From: CAVSUR01 sp963731285
GTDB lineage: Bacteria; Actinomycetota; Actinomycetes; Streptosporangiales; Streptosporangiaceae
Direction: 5' to 3'
DNA length: 64,000 nucleotides
Assembly (NCBI GenBank): GCA_963731285.1
Contig: CAVSUR010000001.1
Span: forward strand, 62,001 to 126,000
Part shown: positions 31,814-40,836 of the stretch, piece after piece
How the letters are laid out: the number at the start of each line of letters is the position of its first letter
Numbering within the stretch: position 1 is the first letter of the stretch
Notes under the pieces: model-generated
The model's input: the letters and a program-made list of their open reading frames with translations, nothing else
Databases searched by the model: none
Told to the model about the DNA's origin: nothing
Program-made: the position numbers and the translations under genes

Positions 31814-33226
31814 CTAGCGGGCTGAACCGCGAGTCTGCTGCTGGGCGGCGTGCTCCTGGGCCGTAGGGCCGGAGGCGGCCGGAGCAGCCGAGGGCGCGGG
31901 CGCCGGGCCGGAAGCAGGATCGCGATTAACTGCCGGACCGGACGCGGGGCCGGCCTCGGCGGCCGGGCTGATGCGCAGCCGGGAGATTCGCCGGCCATCC
32001 AGCTGGGTCACGGTCAGCTTGCGGCCGCCCACCTCGGCCGACTCCCCCACGCTCGGCAGGTGGCCGAGCACGGCGAGCAGGTACCCGGCGACGGTCTCGT
32101 ACGGCCCCTCCGGCAGCTCGATCCCGGTCTGCTCGGTGAACTCATCCAGGTTCAGCAGGCCGTCCACCTCCAGCTCCCCGCCGTGCAGCTGCCGCGGCTG
32201 CCCGCCGCCGCCGACATCGTACTCGTCCTGGATGTCACCGATCAGCTCCTCGACCAGGTCCTCCAGCGTCACGATGCCCGCCGTGCCGCCGTACTCGTCC
32301 ACCACGATGGCCAGATGCGCCCGGTCCTTGCGCATCTCCGAGAGCGCCGACAGCACTGTCTTGCTGGCGGGCAGGAACTTAACCGGCCTGCACACCTCGC
32401 CGACCGGCCGGGCCGGGTCGTGGGCGCCCAGCAGGTCGCGCGCGTGCACGAAGCCGATCACGTCGTCGTAGGACTCCTGGTAGACGGGGAAGCGGGAGTA
32501 CGGCTCCGCAGCGACGATCTCCATCGCGTCGGCCAGCGGCAGCACGGCGGGCAGGAACTCCACCTCCGTCCGCGGCACCAGGACCTCGCGGATCTGGCGC
32601 TTGCCGGCATCGAAGACCTCGCCCACGATGTACCGCTCGTCGGCGCTCAGCGCCTGGTGCCCGGCGACCAGGTCTCGCAGCTCCTCGTCGGTCATCACGC
32701 CCTTGGCGACGCCCGGGTCACCGCCGAGCAGCCGCACCACCAGGTTCGTGGCAATAGACAGCAGCCACACCAGCGGGCGCGCCAGCGTCGCCAGCCGGTC
32801 CAGGACCGGCGCCGCGAACAGCGAGATCCGCTCGTTGCGCTGCAGCGCAATGCGCTTGGGCGCCAGCTCGCCGAAGATCAGCGTGAACACGGAGATAGCG
32901 AGCGTGACGGCGACCACGGACACCACCGACGCGAGCCCGGCGGACATCACGCTGCCCAGCGGACCGCGCAGGTGGCTGGCCAGGGTGGCGGCCCCGAACG
33001 CGCCAGATAGCAGCGTAGCCACCGTGACGCCGATCTGGACCGCGGACAGGAACCGGTTCGGGTCGGCGGCGAGCCGGGCCGCTCGCTGGCCGCGCTTGCC
33101 GCGCTTGGCCAGCGCGCGGACCTGGCCCTCGCGCAGCGACACCATCGCCATCTCAGCGCCGGCGAAGAAGCCCCCGATGAGGATGATGACACCGACGATG
33201 ACAATGTCCCAGCCGACGCTGTTCAC
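31814..33226 (-). CDS. CNNM/CBS-domain membrane protein (HlyC/CorC family)
   Basis: 470 residues from GTG 33226. A DUF21/CNNM membrane domain opens with VIVGVIILIGGFFAGAEMAM and has about four helices to residue 150 (SVVAVTLAISVFTLIFGELAPKR, quoted in part). Two CBS domains follow (VPRTEVEFLPA...; HLAIVVDEYGGTAGIVTLED), then a CorC_HlyC domain (VDGLLNLDEF) and a disordered Pro/Ala tail from about 430. The family is tied to Mg2+/Co2+ efflux, not haemolysis. Divergent from the M20 gene; the 245-base gap shows nothing else definite. Confidence 0.93.
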   Translation of the reverse strand: MNSVGWDIVIVGVIILIGGFFAGAEMAMVSLREGQVRALAKRGKRGQRAARLAADPNRFLSAVQIGVTVATLLSGAFGAATLASHLRGPLGSVMSAGLASVVSVVAVTLAISVFTLIFGELAPKRIALQRNERISLFAAPVLDRLATLARPLVWLLSIATNLVVRLLGGDPGVAKGVMTDEELRDLVAGHQALSADERYIVGEVFDAGKRQIREVLVPRTEVEFLPAVLPLADAMEIVAAEPYSRFPVYQESYDDVIGFVHARDLLGAHDPARPVGEVCRPVKFLPASKTVLSALSEMRKDRAHLAIVVDEYGGTAGIVTLEDLVEELIGDIQDEYDVGGGGQPRQLHGGELEVDGLLNLDEFTEQTGIELPEGPYETVAGYLLAVLGHLPSVGESAEVGGRKLTVTQLDGRRISRLRISPAAEAGPASGPAVNRDPASGPAPAPSAAPAASGPTAQEHAAQQQTRGSAR

Positions 33227-33471
33227 GTCCGGATCCCTGACCTCGGCAGTCGGCCGGGTCCGGTGGCTGCTGCCCGATGCCACCGACCGCGGCGCCGTGC
33301 GGCCGCACGGTGTGCGCACAGTCTAGTCACGGGCCGGCCGCGGACGGCACAGCTGGCCAGCCGCGGTACCGGTGGTGCCGCGGGCAGACCGGCCGACCGG
33401 CCCCAAGGTGCCGCCGGATGCCATCCTGGGACATGGCGGCAGACGGGCGGATCGCCCGGAGGGAGACTCAG

Positions 33472-34731
33472 ATGGCGGCAGACCTCCGCACGGACGCGAC
33501 GGAGATTTCCGGCGAGATCACCGAACTGCGGCACGCGATCCACCGCGAGCCCGAGATCGGCCTGGACCTGCCCAGAACCCAGGAGAAGGTGCTCGCGGTG
33601 CTGAGCGGCCTCCCGCTGGAGGTGCGCACCGGCACCGGGCTCAGCTCGGTGACCGCAGTGCTGCGCGGCGGCGCGCCAGGCCCGGCGGTGCTGCTGCGCG
33701 GTGACATGGACGCGCTGCCGGTGACCGAGCGCACCGGCGTGCCCTACGCCTCGCGGCTGGACGGCCGGATGCACGCCTGCGGGCATGACCTGCACACGGC
33801 GATGCTGGCTGGTGCGGCGCGGCTGCTTTCGGCGCGCAGGGCCGAGCTGGCCGGCGACGTCATCTTCATGTTCCAGCCGGGCGAAGAGGGCTGCGGGGGC
33901 GCCCGGCAGATGATCGCCGAGGGCGTGCTCGACGCGGCGGGCCAGCGCCCGGTGGCGGCGTTCGCGCTGCACGTGGCATCCAGCGTGCTGCCGCTCGGGA
34001 TCGCCGCCAGCCGGGCCGGCCCGATGATGGCCGCGGCCGACACGCTGGAGGTTACCGTCCGCGGCCGGGGCGGCCACGCCTCACAGCCGCACCTGGCCGC
34101 CGACCCCATCCCGGTGGCGTGCGAGATCGTCATCGCGCTGCAGACGCTGGTCGGCCGTCAGTTCGATGTCTTCGACCCGGTCGTGATCACGGTCGGCAGC
34201 ATCCACGCCGGCACCACCGACAATGTCATCCCGGACGAGGCCCGGCTGCTGGCCACGGTGCGCACGTTCTCGGCCGTCGCGCGGCAGCAGGTGACGCAGA
34301 GCGTGCCGAGGCTGGTCGGCGAGATCGCCACCGCGCACGGGCTGACGGGGACCGCCGAGTTCGGCAACGGTTACCCGGTCACCGTCAACACCGCGGCCGA
34401 GGTCGACTTCGCCGCGCAGACGACGGCCCAGGTGCTGGGCGAAGCCCGGTTCGTCACCGCGCCCAACCCGCTGACCGGATCGGAGGACTTCTCCTACGTC
34501 CTGGAGGAGATACCGGGCGCGTTCGTGATGCTGGGCGCATGCCCGCCCGGCGCAGACCCGGCCGCCGCGCCGTTCAATCATTCCGCGGAGGCGGTATTTG
34601 ATGACGCGGTCCTGCCCGACGGCACCGCCCTGCTCGCCGAGCTAGCCTGGCGCCGCCTGAGCCACCTGCGAGGACTCGCGGGGTCCGAGCAGGCGGCTGC
34701 GCGGGGGTCCGGGGGCCGTCCCCCGGGCTAG
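33472..34731 (+). CDS. M20 (M20D) amidohydrolase / peptidase
   Basis: 419 residues. ATG 33472 follows GGAGGGAGACTCAG. Zn ligands: RGDMDALPV, HACGHDLHTAM (H101, H105), catalytic EE (E138-E139) in PGEEGCGGARQM, and the late HSAEAVFDD. This is the amidohydrolase group that hydrolyses N-acyl amino acids or hippurate-like amides; the substrate is open. A 12-base repeat (ATGGCGGCAGAC at 33433 and 33472) duplicates the start codon region, but the first copy has no ribosome site. Its end is 5 bases from mdh, convergent. Confidence 0.92.
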   Translation: MAADLRTDATEISGEITELRHAIHREPEIGLDLPRTQEKVLAVLSGLPLEVRTGTGLSSVTAVLRGGAPGPAVLLRGDMDALPVTERTGVPYASRLDGRMHACGHDLHTAMLAGAARLLSARRAELAGDVIFMFQPGEEGCGGARQMIAEGVLDAAGQRPVAAFALHVASSVLPLGIAASRAGPMMAAADTLEVTVRGRGGHASQPHLAADPIPVACEIVIALQTLVGRQFDVFDPVVITVGSIHAGTTDNVIPDEARLLATVRTFSAVARQQVTQSVPRLVGEIATAHGLTGTAEFGNGYPVTVNTAAEVDFAAQTTAQVLGEARFVTAPNPLTGSEDFSYVLEEIPGAFVMLGACPPGADPAAAPFNHSAEAVFDDAVLPDGTALLAELAWRRLSHLRGLAGSEQAAARGSGGRPPG

Positions 34732-34736
34732 CGCAG

Positions 34737-35693
34737 TTACAGGCTGGCGACGTCGGCTTGCTTGGCGCGAACCGCCTCGGCGGCGGTCCGCAGGGCCGCC
34801 AGCTCGCTGTCGGTAAGGTCGCGCTCGACCACGCGGCGCACGCCCGAAGCGCCGATCTCGGCCTCGACGCCCAGGTAGACACCGGAGATGCCGTACTGGC
34901 CGTCTACCCAGGCGCAGACCGGCAGCACCGCGCCGGAGTCTTCCGCGACCGCGCGGGCCATCCGGGCGGCAGCGGCAGACGGCGCGTAGTAGGCCGAGCC
35001 GGTCTTCAGCAGCGCGACGATCTCGCCGCCACCACCCCGGGTCCGCTCGACCAGAGCCTCGATGTCCGCGACGGACAGCAGGTCGGCGAGCGGCCTGCCG
35101 TCGACCGTGCAGGCAGACGGCACGGGCACCATGGTGTCGCCGTGCGAGCCGAGCGTGAGGGTGCGCACCGACGAGACCGGCACGCCGAGGCGCTCGGCGG
35201 CGAAGTAGCTGAACCGGGCGGTGTCCAGCATGCCCGCCTGGCCCATGACCCGGTGCGAGGGAAAGCCGGAGACCTTGGCCGCCAGCGCCGTCATCTCATC
35301 CAGCGGGTTGGACACTACGATCAGGACCGCGTCCGGCGCGTGCTTGACCACCTGCTCGGTGACGCTGCGGACGATCTTGGCGTTGACGCCGATCAGGTCC
35401 ATCCGGCTCATGCCCGGCTTGCGCGGCAGGCCGGCCGTGATGACCGCGATGGACGAGCCAGCGATGGTCTCGTACCCCTCGCCGGACGCCCCGGTGGTCT
35501 GGCCGGTGACCTTCGTCTCGAACCCCTCCACCGGCCGTGACTGGTTCATGTCCAGCGCCAGGCCCTCGGGCTTGCCCTCGACGATGTCAGTCAGCACGAC
35601 CTCGTCGAAGATGTCGTACTCGGCGAGCCGCTGCGCGGTCGTCGAGCCGTAGAACCCCGCGCCGACCACGGTTACCTTGCCACTGCGAGCCAT
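34737..35693 (-). CDS. mdh: malate dehydrogenase (LDH-like type)
   Basis: 318 residues. NAD site VTVVGAGFYGSTTAQRLAE (Gly-rich loop, residues 7-25), active loop PRKPGMSRMDL whose Arg reads the C4 acid malate, VVSNPLDEMTALAAK, and the catalytic His in TLGSHGDTMVPV. It is the LDH-like class seen in many bacteria rather than the class common in streptomycetes. It sits 99 bases downstream of icd on the same strand, giving two TCA enzymes together. Confidence 0.95.
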   Translation of the reverse strand: MARSGKVTVVGAGFYGSTTAQRLAEYDIFDEVVLTDIVEGKPEGLALDMNQSRPVEGFETKVTGQTTGASGEGYETIAGSSIAVITAGLPRKPGMSRMDLIGVNAKIVRSVTEQVVKHAPDAVLIVVSNPLDEMTALAAKVSGFPSHRVMGQAGMLDTARFSYFAAERLGVPVSSVRTLTLGSHGDTMVPVPSACTVDGRPLADLLSVADIEALVERTRGGGGEIVALLKTGSAYYAPSAAAARMARAVAEDSGAVLPVCAWVDGQYGISGVYLGVEAEIGASGVRRVVERDLTDSELAALRTAAEAVRAKQADVASL

Positions 35694-35737
35694 CTCTGCG
35701 CTTTCTCCTTCTCGTTCTGCGATCCGGGCTGTGCTGG

Positions 35738-35799
35738 TCAGGGATCGGGCTGTCAGGATCGGGCTGGCCAGGATGGGGCTGGATCCGGCCGGTCAGGTT
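35738..35799. repeat. short degenerate tandem repeats between icd and mdh
   Basis: Four imperfect 14-16-base units on the theme TCAGGATCGGGCTG fill the icd-mdh gap (from about 35738 to 35799). They overlap the icd stop region. They could form RNA secondary structure between the two reading frames; no known motif. Confidence 0.6.
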
Positions 35800-37016
35800 C
35801 CGGCGGTCGCCGCCCGCAGGTTGTCATCCAGCGCGGCCAGGAAGTCCTCCGTGGTCAGGTAGGCGGCATCAGCGCCCACCAGCAGGGCCAGGTCCTTGGT
35901 CATCTTGCCGTTCTCAACGGTCTCGACGCAGACTCGCTCCAGCGTCTGCGCGAAGCTGGTGACCTCGGGAGTGCCGTCCAGGTTGCCGCGGTGCGCCAGC
36001 CCCCTGGTCCAGGCGAAGATCGACGCGATCGGGTTGGTCGACGTCGGCTTGCCCTGCTGATGCTGGCGGTAATGCCGGGTCACCGTGCCGTGCGCGGCCT
36101 CCGCCTCGACGGTCTTGCCGTCGGGGGTCATCAGCACGCTGGTCATCAGGCCCAGCGAGCCGAAGCCCTGGGCGATGATGTCGGATTCCACGTCCCCGTC
36201 GTAGTTCTTGCACGCCCACACGATGCCGCCGTCACCCTTGATCACCTGGGCCACCATGTCGTCGATGAGCCGGTGATCGTAACGGATCCCGGCCGCCTCG
36301 AACTCGGACTTGAACTCGCTCTCGAATATCTCGGCGAAGATATCCTTGAACCGCCCGTCGTAGGCCTTGAGGATGGTGTTCTTGGTGGACAGGAACAGCG
36401 GGTAGCCTCGGCCCAGCGCGTACCGCATGGTGGCGCGGGCAAAGTCGCGGATCGAGTCGTCGAAGTTGTACATGCCCATGGCGATGCCGCCGCCGGGGAA
36501 CCGGGCCACCTCGAAGTCCAGCAGCCCGGCCGCCGGGTTGTCGGGACGGTAGGAGATCCGCACGGTACCCGGCCCCGGTACCAGGAAGTCGGTGGCCCGG
36601 TACTGGTCGCCGTGCGCATGGCGGCCGATGATGATCGGCTTGGTCCAGCCGGGCACGAACCGCGGGATGCTGTGCATCACGATCGGCTCACGGAACACCA
36701 CGCCGCCCAGGATGTTGCGGATCGTGCCGTTGGGCGAGCGCCACATGCGCTTAAGCCCGAACTCGGCCACCCGGGCCTCGTCCGGGGTGATCGTCGCGCA
36801 CTTGACGCCGACGCCGTGCTCCTTGATGGCGTGGGCGGCGTCCACCGTCACCTGGTCGTCGGTGGCGTCCCGGTTCTGGACCGACAAGTCGTAGTAGCGC
36901 AGGTCGATGTCCAGGTAGGGAAGAATCAGCTTGTCCTTGATGAACTGCCAGATGATCCTCGTCATCTCATCGCCGTCCAGCTCCACGACGGGATTAGCAA
37001 CCTTGATCTTGGACAT
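35793..37016 (-). CDS. icd: NADP-dependent isocitrate dehydrogenase
   Basis: 407 residues from ATG 37016 (MSKIKVANPVVELDGDEMTR), the eukaryotic-like dimeric type II family. Motifs: CATITPDEARVAEFGLKRMW, SPNGTIRNILGGVVFREPI (substrate Ser/Asn/Arg), YDHRLIDDMVAQVIKGDGG with the catalytic Tyr/Lys/Asp region, and GTVTRHYRQHQQGKPTSTNP. Full length. Confidence 0.97.
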   Translation of the reverse strand: MSKIKVANPVVELDGDEMTRIIWQFIKDKLILPYLDIDLRYYDLSVQNRDATDDQVTVDAAHAIKEHGVGVKCATITPDEARVAEFGLKRMWRSPNGTIRNILGGVVFREPIVMHSIPRFVPGWTKPIIIGRHAHGDQYRATDFLVPGPGTVRISYRPDNPAAGLLDFEVARFPGGGIAMGMYNFDDSIRDFARATMRYALGRGYPLFLSTKNTILKAYDGRFKDIFAEIFESEFKSEFEAAGIRYDHRLIDDMVAQVIKGDGGIVWACKNYDGDVESDIIAQGFGSLGLMTSVLMTPDGKTVEAEAAHGTVTRHYRQHQQGKPTSTNPIASIFAWTRGLAHRGNLDGTPEVTSFAQTLERVCVETVENGKMTKDLALLVGADAAYLTTEDFLAALDDNLRAATAGT

Positions 37017-37128
37017 GCCGCTGGCTTCCCTCTCTGCGCCGGCCACGACGGCCCGGTGTACTACGCCGGGCACGGTCGCCCGGCGCGCTCCGGCCCGGCG
37101 GCTGCCGGGCCGGGAATGCACTTGTCGG

Positions 37129-37461
37129 TCAGGGTCTGGCCGGGATCGCCAGCCCCGCGACCAGCAGGCCGATGCTCAGCGCCGTCAGCGCCACCACATC
37201 GGCCAGCCGCCGCCGGGCGCCGAGCATCCCGGCGCGGCGCTCGGGGAGCGCCATCCTGGCCACGGCCGCGAGCAGCAACACACCCGCCAGCTCCAACGTA
37301 CCGCTCCGGACGTACTGTTCGCCGCTGCTGATCCAGAGCAGGCCGGCGGCCAGGCCGACCAGGATAACCAGGTACGGCACCCGTTCCCAGCGGGATCTGC
37401 CGGCCGGCCCCGGATCGGGACCCTGTTGCGGCCGCCCGGCGCCGCCCGCCGTGTGCCTCAT
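37129..37461 (-). CDS. DUF3017 family membrane protein
   Basis: 110 residues with a basic Pro-rich start, then three hydrophobic segments (YLVILVGLAAGLLWI; LELAGVLLLAAVARMAL; VVALTALSIGLLVAGLAI) split by an Arg-rich loop. DUF3017 proteins commonly sit near folD, mdh and icd in actinobacteria, as here. Function unknown. Its ATG overlaps the stop of a 38-codon ORF (ATGA), implying coupled translation. Confidence 0.85.
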   Translation of the reverse strand: MRHTAGGAGRPQQGPDPGPAGRSRWERVPYLVILVGLAAGLLWISSGEQYVRSGTLELAGVLLLAAVARMALPERRAGMLGARRRLADVVALTALSIGLLVAGLAIPARP

Positions 37462-37574
37462 CGCTGCCCCGGCGGTACCCGGGCCAGGCCGCGAGCGCCG
37501 GCGTACTCGGCCTCGCTGACCGCGGTCGTGACGACGGCGATGTCGGTCAGGCCCCCGGACCGTCGTGCTGCCAT
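37458..37574 (-). CDS. 38-residue leader ORF upstream of DUF3017
   Basis: ATG 37574 is preceded on the minus strand by GGAGGACGAC, a strong ribosome site at 5-base spacing. The frame (start MAARRSGGLTDIAVVTTA, end ARVPPGQR) closes on a TGA that overlaps the DUF3017 start. DUF3017 itself has no clear site of its own, so ribosomes probably arrive from here. It could be a small protein or only a translation-coupling leader. No family is recognised. Confidence 0.55.
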   Translation of the reverse strand: MAARRSGGLTDIAVVTTAVSEAEYAGARGLARVPPGQR

Positions 37575-37757
37575 GTCGTCCTCCGCCTCGCCGCGCGCTG
37601 CCCGCTCGGCAGTGTACTGGCGGGCGGGCGGCCGCCCGCGCAGCCGCCCCGCACGGCTGCGGGCGGCTTTCCGCGCGGTGCAGGGGTACGAACCGGGCAG
37701 GCAGGGTAGCTGAAGAGTGAGAGATCAGTGGCTGCTCCGATAGCCAGGAGGACGGTC

Positions 37758-38501
37758 ATGGACACCCCCCATATCCTGATCGAGAGCAGCGGCGAGGTGC
37801 TGCCGCTGAGCCGGGACGTGACCACCGTCGGCCGGGGCCGCCATGTGGATGTGCGCCTGGCCGATCCCACCGTGTCGCTGCTGCACGCTGAGATGGTCCG
37901 GCGCGGGCCCTATGCCTACGTCACTGACCTCGGATTATCGCGTAACGGCACCCGAGTCAACGGGCGCCTGATCGCCCAGCGGCTGCTAGCCGACGGCGAC
38001 GTGCTGACCTTCGGGGCCGCGCGCTGCCGGGTCAGCGGGCTGCCGGCCGAGGACTGTGCCGCCGAGATCGACGTGCGCCGGTCGGCTGCGCCCGAGCTGA
38101 CCCGGCGGGAACTGGACGTCGTCGGCTCGCTGTGCCGGCCGGCGCTGTCGGATGAGGCATTCGTGACTCCCGCGTCGGCCCGTGACATCGCCGCCGACCT
38201 GGTGGTCACGGAAGCGGCTGTCAAACAGCACCTGCTGCGGCTCTACCAGAAGTTCCGGATCCCCGAGGGCCCGGGCCGCCGGGTCCGGCTGGCCAACGAG
38301 GTGGTCGCGCTCGGGCTGGTACGCCCGCTGCCGCAGGCCGAGCCCGGCAGCCCGGCGGTCACCGCCGCGCCTGCGGTCCAGCTGCTCGCGGCGACTGTCC
38401 CGGTCCCGGCCGGGCCGGGCACCCGTCAGGCCCCCAGCCCGGCTCCCGGCCCGGCCGCGGCCCGGGCCGTCGCTACAGGCCGAGCCGGCTGGCCAGGCTG
38501 A
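37758..38501 (+). CDS. FHA-domain protein with helix-turn-helix-like C-terminal region
   Basis: 247 residues from ATG 37758 (CCAGGAGGACGGTC upstream). FHA core at residues 5-95: TTVGRGRHVDVRLADPTVSLLHAEM and LSRNGTRVNGRLI (binds phosphothreonine). Residues 110-185 (LTRRELDVVGSLCRP ... TEAAVKQHLLRLYQKFRI) resemble a LuxR/response-regulator winged helix used for DNA binding. A low-complexity Ala/Pro tail follows. It converges with, and overlaps by 29 bases, the kinase-associated membrane ORF, so kinase and reader may work together. Confidence 0.85.
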   Translation: MDTPHILIESSGEVLPLSRDVTTVGRGRHVDVRLADPTVSLLHAEMVRRGPYAYVTDLGLSRNGTRVNGRLIAQRLLADGDVLTFGAARCRVSGLPAEDCAAEIDVRRSAAPELTRRELDVVGSLCRPALSDEAFVTPASARDIAADLVVTEAAVKQHLLRLYQKFRIPEGPGRRVRLANEVVALGLVRPLPQAEPGSPAVTAAPAVQLLAATVPVPAGPGTRQAPSPAPGPAAARAVATGRAGWPG

Positions 38502-39324
38502 GCAGCGCCCGCCGGATGCCGTTCAGCATGCCGTGCACGCCCGGCATGCCCGCGACGTGCCCGCTGAGATTGCCGCCCGGCCAGAAGACCGGCCCCTGCC
38601 GGACGGCCGCGACGGCCAGCGCCATGGCCGCCGCGATGACCACGATGTAGGTCATCGCGGCCGTGGCCGGAGCCCGGGTCGCCCGGCCGAGGATCGCGGC
38701 GAGCGGCCGGCGAGCGGCGCCCGAGCCCGGCCCCAGCCCGTAGAACGCGATCAGGGCCCCGGCGGCGCAGGCCGTCGCCCGCGGCAGCGGATGCACGGGC
38801 ACGGTGACGATGGTGATCGCGGCGACGGCCGCGGCGAGCACCAGGCCCAGCGGGGCGAGCAGGGCGAACCGCAGCACCGAGCGGGCCAGGGCGACCGGGA
38901 AGAACACCATTCCCACCAGCGCGCCGCCGCCGCGGCGGCCCTGCCGGGCGCGGCGCCGGGCCAGTCGGCTGCCGGTGAGGTCGCCGGCCCGCAGCGTGAT
39001 CAGGCCCAGCAGCATGACCGCCCCGCCGATGATCGGCAGCAGGATGCTGATGGCGATCGCGGCCGTGACCGCGGCCAGCACCAGCGGGCTCCACGGCGAC
39101 CTGGCCACGGGAGCCGCCGGGCCGGCGCCATCAGACGGCCCGGTCAGCGGGCCCGCTGACCGGGCGTCTTGCGGCCGGCCCGCCGCCGGGCGGCCGTTCT
39201 GCGGCGGGCGGCCATTCTGCGGCGAACCGCCGGCCGGCCAGTCGGCCGGCGCTGGGCGGCCGTAACTGGCCGGAGGAAGCATGCCGCGGAAATCGGCGGG
39301 CGCGGGCAGCGGCGCGTACGCCAC
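38473..39324 (-). CDS. membrane domain, probable C-terminal part of the adjacent Ser/Thr kinase
   Basis: A Pro-rich linker (PASYGRPAPADWPAGGSP) is followed by about five hydrophobic segments (residues 77-260, e.g. LAAVTAAIAISILLPIIGGA; YIVVIAAAMALAVAAV). The only start (GTG 39324) has no ribosome site, and native-looking coding in this frame (ASAARTAAEVPAGSATLLPP) extends upstream of it to about 39420, where the kinase frame turns Arg-rich. I infer one gene of about 594 codons, kinase plus linker plus membrane domain, split by one indel near 39420. Two overlapping genes is the alternative. Confidence 0.65.
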   Translation of the reverse strand: MAYAPLPAPADFRGMLPPASYGRPAPADWPAGGSPQNGRPPQNGRPAAGRPQDARSAGPLTGPSDGAGPAAPVARSPWSPLVLAAVTAAIAISILLPIIGGAVMLLGLITLRAGDLTGSRLARRRARQGRRGGGALVGMVFFPVALARSVLRFALLAPLGLVLAAAVAAITIVTVPVHPLPRATACAAGALIAFYGLGPGSGAARRPLAAILGRATRAPATAAMTYIVVIAAAMALAVAAVRQGPVFWPGGNLSGHVAGMPGVHGMLNGIRRALLSLASRLGL

Positions 39325-40255
39325 GGCGGGCGGCAGCAGGGTCGCGGACCCGGCCGGGACCTCGGCCGCGGTGCGGGCTGCGGAAGCGGCCGGCCTTCCC
39401 GGCCCCGGCCGGCCCTGCGTACCCCCGCGGCAGCGTCCGAGGCACCAGGCCGGCCGGGTCGAGGACCGCGATCAGCGCGCTCAGCTCGGCCGCCGACGGC
39501 CGGCGTGCGGGATCACGGGCCAGCGCCCGGCGCACCAGTGGCATGAGCGGCGGCGGCAGCCGGTCCAGGTCCGGCTCGCCGTGCACGATGCGGTAGAAGA
39601 TCGCCTCGAAGGCCCCGGTGCCGAAGGGCGGCCTGCCGGTCGCGGCAAAGGCCACCGTGGCGCCCCAGGAGTGCACGTCAGCCTCGGGGCCGCTCGGCTT
39701 GCCCTCGATGACCTCAGGCGCCAGATAGCCGGGGGTCCCCATGAACATGCCCGTCATGGTGATCCTGGTCAGCTCCGGCGCCTGGGCGATCCCGAAGTCG
39801 ATCACCACCGGCTGGCCGTTCACGATCATGACGTTGCCGGGCTTGAGGTCACGGTGGACCACGCCCGCCGCGTGCACCGCGGCCAGAGCAGCGGCCAGCC
39901 CGCCGGCCAGCCGGCCCAGCCCGGCTCCGGTCAGCGGGCCCTGCTCGCTGACGATGTCGTCCAGCGTCGCGCCGGGGACGTGCCGGGTCACGATGTAGGG
40001 CGGGTCGGCCGACACGTCAGCGTCGATGACCTCGGCCACGAACGGGCTGCGCACTCGGCGCATCATCTCGACCTCGCGGGCCAGCCGCCGCCGCGCGGTC
40101 GGCTCAGCGGCCGCGGCCGGCCGCAGCGCCTTCACCGCCACCGTGCGCCCGGCCGTGTCGCTGGCCAGGTAGACCACGCCCATGCCGCCCTCGCCGAGCC
40201 GCCGGAGCAGCCGGTAGGGGCCGACCCGCTCCGGCACCCGGTCCTGGACGGTCAT
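39131..40255 (-). CDS. Hanks-type serine/threonine protein kinase
   Basis: Start ATG 40255. Kinase subdomains: GEGGMGVVYLA (residues 21-31), VAVK (K42), catalytic HRDLKPGNVMI (D136), DFGIAQ (153-158), then GTPGYLAPEVIEG and DVHSWGATVAFAATGRPPF. The catalytic domain is complete to about residue 265. From about residue 280 the frame becomes Arg-rich and overlaps the membrane ORF by 194 bases, so the true C-terminus probably lies in that other frame. The neighbouring FHA protein is a plausible phospho-reader. Confidence 0.9.
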   Translation of the reverse strand: MTVQDRVPERVGPYRLLRRLGEGGMGVVYLASDTAGRTVAVKALRPAAAAEPTARRRLAREVEMMRRVRSPFVAEVIDADVSADPPYIVTRHVPGATLDDIVSEQGPLTGAGLGRLAGGLAAALAAVHAAGVVHRDLKPGNVMIVNGQPVVIDFGIAQAPELTRITMTGMFMGTPGYLAPEVIEGKPSGPEADVHSWGATVAFAATGRPPFGTGAFEAIFYRIVHGEPDLDRLPPPLMPLVRRALARDPARRPSAAELSALIAVLDPAGLVPRTLPRGYAGPAGAGKAGRFRSPHRGRGPGRVRDPAAARRGVRAAARARRFPRHASSGQLRPPSAGRLAGRRFAAEWPPAAERPPGGGPAARRPVSGPADRAV

Positions 40256-40419
40256 GACCTCACAGCCTACGGATTTTCCGCCGCCGCCGCCTGGCCCCGC
40301 GCTAGGGCCGCGGCCGGCCACGGATCGCGCTTTTCTAGCACGGAAGGTACCTGGTGCAGGGGCTTCAGCAAACTGTGTCTCATCTGCCCAGGTCAGCGGC
40401 GGCCGCCTCGTAGGTCCCG

Positions 40420-40836
40420 TCAGTCCCCGGCGACCAGCCGCCGCAGCGCGGCGGCGGCATCGGCGTTCTGCTCGGCGTGGTCGACCAGGGCCCGCGCCAG
40501 CTCGGCGGTCCACTGCGCGAGCGGGACGGGCTGGCGGGACAGCACCACGCCGCGGACCTCATGGCAGATCTCGGCGGCCGGGCCGCCGCGCTGCATCGCC
40601 AGGGTCAGCACCTGCTCGCCCAGCCGGACGGTGATCTTGGATACGGTCCCGTCGCGGCCGCGCATCCGGTCGGTCATGGACCGGTCGCGCTCTACGGTGA
40701 CGCAGCCGGGCGGCAGCGAGTCCCCCAGCGACTGGGTCAGTACCCGGGCGTAGATCGCCACGTCGGCGCGGTCGGCGCGGAGTGCCGCGGTGACCATGTC
40801 AAGTGACAGCCCGGGGCCGGGCTCGGGCCCGGTCAC
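40420..40836 (-). CDS. conserved hypothetical protein
   Basis: 138 residues from GTG 40836, which overlaps the stop of the enoyl-CoA hydratase gene (GTGA). No membrane segment or signal. Sequence features: SLDMVTAALRADRADVAIYA, a middle beta-rich part (SKITVRLGEQVLTLAMQRGG) and a helical end (ALVDHAEQNADAAAALRRLV). The overlap suggests co-translation with the hydratase and kinase genes. I do not recognise the family. Confidence 0.75.
   Translation of the reverse strand: MTGPEPGPGLSLDMVTAALRADRADVAIYARVLTQSLGDSLPPGCVTVERDRSMTDRMRGRDGTVSKITVRLGEQVLTLAMQRGGPAAEICHEVRGVVLSRQPVPLAQWTAELARALVDHAEQNADAAAALRRLVAGD

Noticed and set aside
33433..33474. An upstream start for the M20 gene at ATG 33433
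   Set aside because: The duplicated ATGGCGGCAGAC has no ribosome site, while the second copy has GGAGGGAG at a good distance.
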